Assembly (NCBI RefSeq): GCF_002117485.1
Contig: NZ_CP021030.1
Span: 2,173,001 to 2,237,000 of the forward strand
Source of the DNA: Rhizobium sp. NXC14
GTDB taxonomy: Bacteria; Pseudomonadota; Alphaproteobacteria; Rhizobiales; Rhizobiaceae
DNA: 64,000 nt
Direction: 5' to 3'
Of this stretch, positions 55,548-64,000 are shown one piece after another (the first letter of the stretch is position 1; each line of letters opens with the position of its first letter). The translations under genes were made by a program, and so were the position numbers. The notes below the pieces were generated by a model. It did not search any database and had not been told where the DNA came from. It worked only from the letters and a program-made list of their open reading frames with translations.

Positions 55548-56195
55548 TCAATGCGGAGTCGCGCTGATGAGATTGAGCGCGGCTTTCGCGCCGTCGACGA
55601 CGAACTGCACCGCAAGGGCTGCGAGGATGACGCCGAGCAGGCGGGTGAGGATCGCCCGACCGGTGACGCCGAGAAAGCGGTCGAGCCTTTCAGCAATCAG
55701 CAGCATGAGGAAGGTCAGCAGCAGAATGGCGGCGATGACGCCGATCAGTTGGGCTTTTTCGACCGAAGTCGCCAGTGTGCCGGAAAGCAGAATGGTCGCC
55801 GAGATCGCACCGGGGCCGGCGATCAGCGGCAGGGCGAGGGGAAAGACGGCGATATTCTCGATATGATCCCTGGTGATCGCCACCTCGGTCGTCTTCTCCT
55901 TGCGGTCCTGCCGCTTCTCGAACACCATCTCGAAGGCGATCCAGAAGAGCAGGAGCCCGCCGGCGAGGCGGAAGGCGCCGATTGAGATCCCGAGCACGCC
56001 GAGCACGCCTGCGCCAAACAGGGCGAAGACGGCAAGGATGATAAAGGCAATGGTCGAGCCGCGCAGCGCCACCTGCCGGCGCTCGGCGCGGCTCATGCCG
56101 ATTGTCAGCCCCAGGAAGAGCGGTGCGAGCCCCGGCGGGTCGATGGTGACGATGAGCGTGGTAAAGGCGTTGATCAACTGGTCGGCGCTTGCCAT
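55548..56195 (-). CDS. MarC-family integral membrane protein
   Basis: A 215-aa protein with about six membrane segments. FTTLIVTIDPPGLAPLFLGL near residue 10 and FPLALPLIAGPGAISATILL near residue 107 are the paired half-motifs of the MarC/YhgN family. The name comes from the E. coli mar locus, but a role in drug resistance has not been supported and function is unknown. I use the ATG at 56195 (MASADQL); the frame extends 38 codons upstream without membrane features. Confidence 0.88.
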   Translation of the reverse strand: MASADQLINAFTTLIVTIDPPGLAPLFLGLTIGMSRAERRQVALRGSTIAFIILAVFALFGAGVLGVLGISIGAFRLAGGLLLFWIAFEMVFEKRQDRKEKTTEVAITRDHIENIAVFPLALPLIAGPGAISATILLSGTLATSVEKAQLIGVIAAILLLTFLMLLIAERLDRFLGVTGRAILTRLLGVILAALAVQFVVDGAKAALNLISATPH

Positions 56196-56340
56196 CGTCT
56201 CTCCGGAAGCCCATATGGGTGCGTGGTTTTCTGCGATTGTGAAGCGGGGATTTCGATTTGGCAAATATGCTGCGGCGGCCCGCGGCCGATTTGTCCGGTC
56301 CGGCCGCACAAGTCCGGCGCTTTACCCTTTTTCGGCCGCA

Positions 56341-56387
56341 AAAGCCTGTTCAAAACGCGCTCAGAAAATGGCGCGGGAACAGGCTTT
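56341..56387. repeat. Long inverted repeat in the gyrA leader
   Basis: Outer arms AAAGCCTGTTC (56341-56351) and GAACAGGCTTT (56377-56387) are perfect over 11 bp, with an inner pair CGCGC / GCGCG. It ends 45 bases before the gyrA start codon. No T-run on either side; it is followed by TATAAA. It may be an operator, a supercoiling-sensitive cruciform or an mRNA leader hairpin. Confidence 0.6.
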
Positions 56388-56432
56388 CCGCTATAAATCT
56401 TCAAGTGATTCTAGAAGAGATCGTGATCTGTT

Positions 56433-59240
<2,808 letters not shown>

Positions 59241-59251
59241 TCGAATGAACT

Positions 59252-59276
59252 GGGCGGCTTCAAGCCGCCCTTTTCT
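59252..59276 (+). terminator. Rho-independent terminator of gyrA
   Basis: GGGCGGCTT / AAGCCGCCC stem followed by TTTTC, beginning 11 bases after the gyrA stop. Confidence 0.85.
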
Positions 59277-59335
59277 GTTAGAGCGTTGCTTCCAAGCTGA
59301 AGCACTCTGTTGGCTCAGGCCGGCTCATTGCCCAA

Positions 59336-59368
59336 GAAAAAAGCCGGACGCTGGTTGCATCCGGCTTT
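59336..59368 (-). terminator. Rho-independent terminator of the small membrane-protein genes
   Basis: AAAGCCGGA / TCCGGCTTT perfect 9-bp stem with an 11-base loop; on the minus strand TTT continues past the stem. It lies 54 bases past the stop of the 44-aa gene and is oriented for the minus strand, supporting real transcription of the two small genes. Confidence 0.75.
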
Positions 59369-59421
59369 GAAAAGCCCAGGCGGCGAAAGGGCGCCGCTCA
59401 TGGGAGGGGAAGAGAGGAATG

Positions 59422-59556
59422 TCAGAACGCGCTATGCTTTTCGTTCAGCGCCTTCACCTCTTCGCCTTCGCGCCGCAGCGCTGATATCGTCGAGGCCACA
59501 GACACGATGAACATGACGCTGATGAGGGCGGTTAGCACTGTCAAGATCGTGAACAT
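59422..59556 (-). CDS. Small membrane protein (44 aa)
   Basis: A short gene with a good ribosome site (AAAGGAA). It encodes an N-terminal membrane helix (FTILTVLTALISVMFIVSVA, residues 2-21) followed by a charged, helical tail (REGEEVKALNEKH). No family is recognised. It is 36 bases downstream of the 51-aa gene on the same strand, and its transcript ends at the terminator at 59336-59368. It probably sits in the inner membrane with the tail in the cytoplasm. Confidence 0.7.
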   Translation of the reverse strand: MFTILTVLTALISVMFIVSVASTISALRREGEEVKALNEKHSAF

Positions 59557-59592
59557 AGGCATTCCTTTCCTGGGGAGTTGCGTACTCGCTCC

Positions 59593-59748
59593 TCAGTACT
59601 GGCCCAGTACGGCCGTGCGGGCCGAGGCATAGGGGCCATAAATTTTGGAGGTATCGACCTTCTGATCATAAAGAGCGACAGTTGCGGTGAGCATGCCCGT
59701 GACCATAACCATCCAGAGCACGTTAATCATCGTAATTTTGCCGGGCAT
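59593..59748 (-). CDS. Small membrane protein (51 aa), EcfG-promoter driven
   Basis: A short gene with AAGGA before its ATG. It has a Met-rich membrane helix (MINVLWMVMVTGMLTATVAL, residues 7-26) and a C-terminal tail of 25 residues containing several Tyr (DQKVDTSKIYGPYASARTA). No known family. It is the first gene of a two-gene unit with its own EcfG-type promoter, 49 bases upstream of the start codon, so a role in the general stress response is likely. Confidence 0.75.
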   Translation of the reverse strand: MPGKITMINVLWMVMVTGMLTATVALYDQKVDTSKIYGPYASARTAVLGQY

Positions 59749-59797
59749 TATTAGTCCTTCCTGCCGCGCTTTGACGCATTTCTGTGTCGGTTGAGTG

Positions 59798-59822
59798 AAC
59801 GCATCCGTTTAAGAATGGTTCC
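59798..59822 (-). promoter_or_regulatory. EcfG-type promoter of the two small membrane-protein genes
   Basis: On the minus strand GGAAC, 17 bases, GTT: same elements and same spacer as the promoter of the KGG gene at 12.85 kb. The -10 element is also at the same distance from the start codon (49 bases). Confidence 0.8.
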
Positions 59823-59891
59823 GTCGGATGTTGAGGGGGTGTTTAGCAATGGCGGTCTGAAGCCTCCTTGAATGTCTCGTTCATCTGGCGT

Positions 59892-60086
59892 TCAGATTCG
59901 AAGACCGTTTCTCCTGGCGCAGCCGGCCTTTATTCCGCGCAGCCGGCCTTGAGCACGCACGATCGCCGCATGTTCGGCAAGCTCCGGCCGCACCCAGTTC
60001 ACCTCGTGGCGATCGGCGAAATAGCCATAGGCCAGCTCGGCGGCGAGGGAGAAAGTGACGGCAAACGCAACGAGCACGATCAGCAT
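59892..60086 (-). CDS. Possible small membrane protein (64 aa)
   Basis: From the ATG at 60086 the frame gives a membrane helix (MLIVLVAFAVTFSLAAELAY) followed by FADRHEVNWVRPELAEHAAI and a basic tail. The ribosome site is poor (AAAGACC) and no promoter is obvious. The hydrophobic start and position next to two other small membrane genes make it plausible, not certain. The frame is open to 60191 upstream. Confidence 0.42.
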   Translation of the reverse strand: MLIVLVAFAVTFSLAAELAYGYFADRHEVNWVRPELAEHAAIVRAQGRLRGIKAGCARRNGLRI

Positions 60087-60281
60087 GGATCCAGGTCTTT
60101 CGGGAGCGCCGGCTGCCGGAATGGCATTGGCTGCATTGATGATCCGAGTTAAGCAGATCCCGTCTGAAACGGCCTTGAATGGCATGTTCATCCGCTGTTC
60201 AGCCGTGCGGCGCGGCCCGGTAAATCACTTGCGACAAGTCTGCATCCGTGACAAAAGGCGTCAAACGAATGGCCGGGCCAG

Positions 60282-60776
60282 ATGACGACAGCTTTTTATC
60301 CTGGGTCCTTCGACCCGATCACCAACGGACATGTGGATGTTCTGGTCCAGGCGCTGAACGTCGCCGAAAAAGTCATCGTCGCGATCGGCATCCATCCCGG
60401 CAAGGCGCCGCTCTTTTCGTTCGAAGAGAGAGCCGAGCTGATCCGCCTGTCGCTGGCCGAAGTCTTGCCCGGTAAGACCGGCAACATCACTGTCGTCGCC
60501 TTCGACAATCTGGTCGTCGATGCCGCCCGTGCTCATGCCGCCACGCTTCTGATCCGCGGCCTCCGCGATGGCACGGACCTTGATTATGAAATGCAGATGG
60601 CCGGCATGAACCGAACGATGGCGCCCGATATCCAGACCATCTTTTTGCCGGCCGGCACGGCGTCACGGCCTATTACCGCCACATTGGTCCGCCAGATCGC
60701 CGCCATGGGCGGCGATGTCGGCGCTTTCGTCCCGGCCGCCGTCCAGCAAGCCCTCACATCCAAGCGCCCAAACTAG
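60282..60776 (+). CDS. coaD: Phosphopantetheine adenylyltransferase
   Basis: A 164-aa enzyme of coenzyme A synthesis that adds AMP to 4'-phosphopantetheine. The nucleotidyltransferase motif [10 protein letters not shown] is at residues 8-17, with the TNGH form of Hx[22 protein letters not shown] near residue 91 is the substrate-binding block. Length is standard. The first of a five-gene run of the same strand. Confidence 0.95.
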   Translation: MTTAFYPGSFDPITNGHVDVLVQALNVAEKVIVAIGIHPGKAPLFSFEERAELIRLSLAEVLPGKTGNITVVAFDNLVVDAARAHAATLLIRGLRDGTDLDYEMQMAGMNRTMAPDIQTIFLPAGTASRPITATLVRQIAAMGGDVGAFVPAAVQQALTSKRPN

Positions 60777-60819
60777 CAGGCGCAAAAGCCTAGGCGGATA
60801 ACGCCGCAACGGAGCTCAC

Positions 60820-61392
60820 ATGAAACTCTTCTATCTCGCATTTGCCGGCGTGCTGTATCTCGCCTCCTTCGCGGGGGATGCGTTGGCCCAGTCGGCCGAT
60901 CATTATCTCACCATTCAGCTGAAGAACGGCCCGGTGGTGATCCAACTGATGCCGGATGTAGCGCCGAAACATGTCGCCCAGATCGAGGCGCTTGCCAAGA
61001 AGGGCGAATATGACAACGTCGCCTTCCACCGCGTCATCGACGGCTTCATGGCCCAGACCGGCGACGTCAAATACGGCAACATGGAAAAGGGCTTCGATGC
61101 CAGCCTCGCCGGCACCGGCTCCTCCGACTTGCCCGATATCCCGGCTGAATTCTCCAAGACACCGTTCGTGCGCGGCACCGTCGGCATGGCCCGCTCGCAG
61201 GATCCGAATTCCGCCAATTCGCAGTTCTTCATCATGTTTGCCGACGGTTCCTTCCTCAACGGCCAGTACACCGTCGTCGGCAAGGTCGTGTCCGGCATGG
61301 AGAACGTAGACAAAATCAAGCGCGGCGAAGGCCAGAATGGCGAAGTCAAAAATCCCGACCGGATGATCAAGGTCACCCTGGGCAAGAAGTAG
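60820..61392 (+). CDS. Periplasmic peptidyl-prolyl cis-trans isomerase (cyclophilin)
   Basis: A 190-aa cyclophilin with a signal peptide ending GDALA near residue 23, so it folds periplasmic proteins. Active-site blocks FHRVIDGFMAQTGD near residue 69 and ARSQDPNSANSQFFIMF near residue 126 are intact. It is 43 bases after coaD and 29 bases before the second cyclophilin gene, which lacks a signal peptide; the pair likely arose by duplication. Confidence 0.92.
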   Translation: MKLFYLAFAGVLYLASFAGDALAQSADHYLTIQLKNGPVVIQLMPDVAPKHVAQIEALAKKGEYDNVAFHRVIDGFMAQTGDVKYGNMEKGFDASLAGTGSSDLPDIPAEFSKTPFVRGTVGMARSQDPNSANSQFFIMFADGSFLNGQYTVVGKVVSGMENVDKIKRGEGQNGEVKNPDRMIKVTLGKK

Positions 61393-61421
61393 GTTACGAG
61401 AGAAAGAAAGAGGAGAAGACA

Positions 61422-61931
61422 ATGGCCGAGATCAAGGATCCCGAAAACACCGTTATCCTGGAAACAACCAAGGGCAAAGTAGTCATTCAGCTGCTGCCGC
61501 AGGTCGCCCCTGAGCACGTGGTCCGCATCAAGGAACTCGCCCGCGAGAAGGCCTATGACGGCGTCGTTTTCCACCGCGTCATCCAGGATTTCATGGCTCA
61601 GACGGGCGACGTCGAATATGGCAAGAAGGGTTCGGAAACCTTCAATCCCGGCCGCGCCGGAATGGGCGGCTCCGCCAAGCCGGACCTGAAGGCGGAGTTC
61701 TCGGCGACGCCGCATGTGCGCGGCACCTGCTCGATGGCGCGTTCGCAGAACCCGAACTCGGCCAATTCGCAGTTCTTCATCTGCTTCACCGACGCTCCGT
61801 GGCTGAACAAGCAGTATTCCGTCTGGGGCCAGGTGATCGAAGGCATGGACAATGTCGACAAGATCAAGCGCGGCGAGCCGGTCTCCGATCCGGACTCGAT
61901 CGTCTCTATGCGGGTTGCCGCCGACGTCTGA
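61422..61931 (+). CDS. Cytoplasmic peptidyl-prolyl cis-trans isomerase (cyclophilin)
   Basis: A 169-aa cyclophilin without signal peptide, PpiB type. FHRVIQDFMAQTGD near residue 51 and ARSQNPNSANSQFFICF near residue 107 are the catalytic blocks, nearly identical to those of the upstream periplasmic paralogue. A GAGGAG site precedes the ATG. Confidence 0.93.
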   Translation: MAEIKDPENTVILETTKGKVVIQLLPQVAPEHVVRIKELAREKAYDGVVFHRVIQDFMAQTGDVEYGKKGSETFNPGRAGMGGSAKPDLKAEFSATPHVRGTCSMARSQNPNSANSQFFICFTDAPWLNKQYSVWGQVIEGMDNVDKIKRGEPVSDPDSIVSMRVAADV

Positions 61932-61947
61932 TTGTGATTTCTGCTGA

Positions 61948-61981
61948 AACCCGCCCTTGCGCGAGAGCGCGGGGCGGGTTT
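61948..61981 (+). terminator. Probable terminator of the coaD-cyclophilin genes
   Basis: AAACCCGCCC / GGGCGGGTTT stem with an inner GCGC-GAGA-GCGC hairpin. The T-run is interrupted (TTTCGCTTT), so some read-through into queA is likely. Confidence 0.6.
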
Positions 61982-62003
61982 CGCTTTGCCTGAAAGTACA
62001 CTT

Positions 62004-63086
62004 ATGCGCGTTGATCTTTTCGATTTCGATCTGCCCGAGGAGCGCATCGCCCTGCGGCCCGCCGAGCCGCGCGACAGCGCACGCCTGCTCGTCGTGGACG
62101 CAAAAGCGGCAAGCGCACTGTCGGACCATCGCGTTTCGGATCTGCCGTCATTTCTGCGCGCCGGCGACGCGCTCGTCTTCAACGACACGAAGGTCATCCC
62201 CGCCCAGCTCGAGGGCATCCGCCATCGCGACGGCGCCGGCGGTCAGCAGGTCTCGGCAACGCTGCACATGCGCGTCGGTCCCAGCCGTTGGAAGGCATTC
62301 GCCAAACCGGGCAAGCGCATCAAGGAAGGCGATCGCATCGCCTTCGGCCACAGCGGCGAAAGCTGCATGATCGGCTCGCTCGATGCGACGGTGGAGGAAA
62401 AAGGCGAAGCGGGCGAAGTGACGCTCGCCTTCGATCTTTCCGGTCCGGTGCTCGACGAGGCGATCGCCGCCGTCGGCCATATTCCGCTGCCGCCCTATAT
62501 CGCCGCCAAGCGCCCCGAGGACGAGCGCGACCGGGCCGATTACCAGACGATCTATGCCCGCGAGGAAGGCGCCGTTGCAGCCCCAACCGCCGGCCTGCAT
62601 TTCACGCCTGGGCTGTTCGAGGCCCTGGACAGGGCCGGCATCGAACGCCATTTCGTCACGCTGCATGTCGGCGCCGGCACTTTCCTGCCTGTTAAGGCTG
62701 ATGATACCGACGATCACAAAATGCATCTCGAAAGCGGCTATGTCAGCGCCGACGTCGCCGCGCGCTTGAATGCTGTGCGGGAAAGAGGCGGGCGCATCGT
62801 CTGTGTCGGCACGACCTCGTTGCGGCTGATCGAGAGCGCCGCCGGGGAAAGCGGAGAGATCAAGCCCTGGGCCGGCGCCACCGGGATCTTCATCACGCCC
62901 GGCTACCGCTTCAAGACGGTCGACATGCTGATGACCAATTTCCACCTGCCGCGCTCAACGCTGTTCATGCTGGTCTCGGCCTTCGCAGGCTTCGAAACCA
63001 TGCATGCGGCCTATGAACACGCGATTTCCACGGGCTACCGCTTCTACTCCTACGGCGACGCGAGCCTTCTTTTCCGGAAAGACTAG
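62004..63086 (+). CDS. queA: S-adenosylmethionine:tRNA ribosyltransferase-isomerase
   Basis: A 360-aa enzyme converting preQ1 in tRNA to epoxyqueuosine with SAM as ribosyl donor. [19 protein letters not shown] opens the protein; [14 protein letters not shown] near residue 192, [10 protein letters not shown] and [17 protein letters not shown] near residue 309 are family blocks. I use the ATG at 62004; the TTG at 61986 would add six residues. tgt, the preceding step of the same pathway, starts directly at its stop codon. Confidence 0.95.
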   Translation: MRVDLFDFDLPEERIALRPAEPRDSARLLVVDAKAASALSDHRVSDLPSFLRAGDALVFNDTKVIPAQLEGIRHRDGAGGQQVSATLHMRVGPSRWKAFAKPGKRIKEGDRIAFGHSGESCMIGSLDATVEEKGEAGEVTLAFDLSGPVLDEAIAAVGHIPLPPYIAAKRPEDERDRADYQTIYAREEGAVAAPTAGLHFTPGLFEALDRAGIERHFVTLHVGAGTFLPVKADDTDDHKMHLESGYVSADVAARLNAVRERGGRIVCVGTTSLRLIESAAGESGEIKPWAGATGIFITPGYRFKTVDMLMTNFHLPRSTLFMLVSAFAGFETMHAAYEHAISTGYRFYSYGDASLLFRKD

Positions 63087-64000
63087 ATGACAGAGAACTT
63101 CCAATTCACGCTCGAGAAGACCGATGCCGGTGCCCGTCTCGGTGAGATTTCCATGCCGCGCGGCGCGATCCGCACGCCGGCCTTCATGCCGGTCGGTACA
63201 GTCGGCACCGTCAAGGCCATGTATCTCGATCAGGTGCGGGAGACCGGCGCGGACATCATCCTCGGCAATACCTATCACTTGATGCTGCGACCCACAGCGG
63301 AGCGCGTCGCCCGCCTCGGCGGCCTGCACAAGCTGATCCGCTGGGAACATCCCATCCTGACGGATTCAGGCGGGTTCCAGGTCATGTCGCTCTCCGGCCT
63401 GCGCAAGCTCGACGAGCAGGGTGTCACGTTCAAATCGCATGTCGACGGCAGCCTGCATCATATGTCGCCGGAGCGCTCGATCGAGATCCAAGGGCTGCTC
63501 GGCTCCGACATCCAGATGCAGCTCGACGAATGCGTGGCGCTGCCGGCCGAACCGAAGGAGATCGAGCGCGCCATGGAAATGTCGCTGCGCTGGGCCGAGC
63601 GCTGCAAGGTGGCCTTCGGCGAGCAGCCGGGCAAGGCGATGTTCGGCATCGTTCAGGGCGGCGATATCCCGGCCCTGCGCATCCGTTCGGCCGAGGAACT
63701 CACCAAGCTCGGCCTCAAGGGCTATGCCGTCGGCGGTCTTGCGGTCGGCGAGCCGCAGGACGTGATGCTGAACATGCTGAAAGAGACGCTTCCGGTCCTG
63801 CCCGTGGAAAAGCCGCGTTACTTGATGGGCGTCGGCACGCCTGACGATATCCTCAAATCCGTCGCCCGTGGCATCGATATGTTCGACTGCGTCATGCCGA
63901 CCCGCTCCGGCCGCCATGGCCTGGCCTTCACCCGCCGCGGCAAGGTCAATATCCGCAATGCCCGCCATGCCGAGGATATGCGTCCGCTCGACGAACAATC
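63087..64000 (+). CDS. tgt: tRNA-guanine transglycosylase, 5' part
   Basis: The first 304 codons of a gene that continues beyond the window. The enzyme swaps guanine 34 of tRNAs with GU(N) anticodons for preQ1. [11 protein letters not shown] near residue 59, [15 protein letters not shown] near residue 93 and [13 protein letters not shown] near residue 269 carry the substrate-binding and nucleophilic aspartates. The ATG follows the queA TAG without a gap, so the two are coupled. Confidence 0.95.
   Translation, partial: MTENFQFTLEKTDAGARLGEISMPRGAIRTPAFMPVGTVGTVKAMYLDQVRETGADIILGNTYHLMLRPTAERVARLGGLHKLIRWEHPILTDSGGFQVMSLSGLRKLDEQGVTFKSHVDGSLHHMSPERSIEIQGLLGSDIQMQLDECVALPAEPKEIERAMEMSLRWAERCKVAFGEQPGKAMFGIVQGGDIPALRIRSAEELTKLGLKGYAVGGLAVGEPQDVMLNMLKETLPVLPVEKPRYLMGVGTPDDILKSVARGIDMFDCVMPTRSGRHGLAFTRRGKVNIRNARHAEDMRPLDEQ

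Noticed and set aside
56376..56400. GGAAC upstream of gyrA as a possible EcfG promoter
   Set aside because: At spacer 17 the second element reads TCT instead of GTT, and the GGAAC is part of the inverted-repeat arm.

Overview
The window is a stretch of a fast-growing rhizobial chromosome, most likely from the Rhizobium leguminosarum / R. etli group. The evidence is the high GC content, a bacterial phosphatidylcholine synthase gene, a glnB-glnA pair with a sigma-54 promoter, IalB and DUF502 proteins, rhizobial intergenic repeats, alphaproteobacterial LexA and EcfG sites, and the gene orders glmU-glmS-DUF502-recG-sdhE-mfd and uvrA-ssb-marC-gyrA-coaD-ppi-ppi-queA-tgt. I saw no tRNA, rRNA, CRISPR array, prophage or insertion sequence.

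Layout. 1-12.6 kb is sugar and peptide uptake: a Dpp/Opp-type peptide ABC transporter (SBP cut by the window edge), then an FMN reductase and a LacI regulator diverging from a large uncharacterised carbohydrate-active-like protein (839 aa) and a complete CUT1 sugar transporter. 12.6-20.9 kb is mixed: a KGG-type stress protein under a predicted EcfG promoter, a GFA-family protein, a MacAB-like exporter without an outer-membrane partner, a GntR regulator, fpr, pcs and a quinone oxidoreductase. 20.9-31.1 kb holds two further importers: a BMP-type nucleoside transporter and a YtfQRT-YjfF galactofuranose-type transporter followed by its probable GntR regulator.

31.1-41.9 kb is a housekeeping block: amino-sugar synthesis (glmU, glmS), a DUF502 membrane protein, and the recG and mfd helicases flanking sdhE. 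41.9-46.6 kb carries a frameshifted GrpB-family gene, a FrnE-type DsbA protein, an orphan YejA-like binding protein, an IalB protein, a RIME-like repeat and hspQ with a candidate RpoH promoter and an 18-bp palindrome. 46.7-50.4 kb is nitrogen assimilation (glnB-glnA) plus the NAD(P)HX repair enzyme nnr. 50.4-64 kb is DNA maintenance and translation: uvrA and ssb share a LexA box; then marC-like, gyrA, small membrane-protein genes, coaD, two cyclophilins, queA and the start of tgt.

The most interesting signals lie outside the long genes. Two EcfG-type promoters (GGAAC-N17-GTT), each with its -10 element 49 bases before the start codon, drive a KGG stress protein and a pair of tiny membrane-protein genes (51 and 44 aa) that end at their own terminator. 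Both units look like members of the general stress response.
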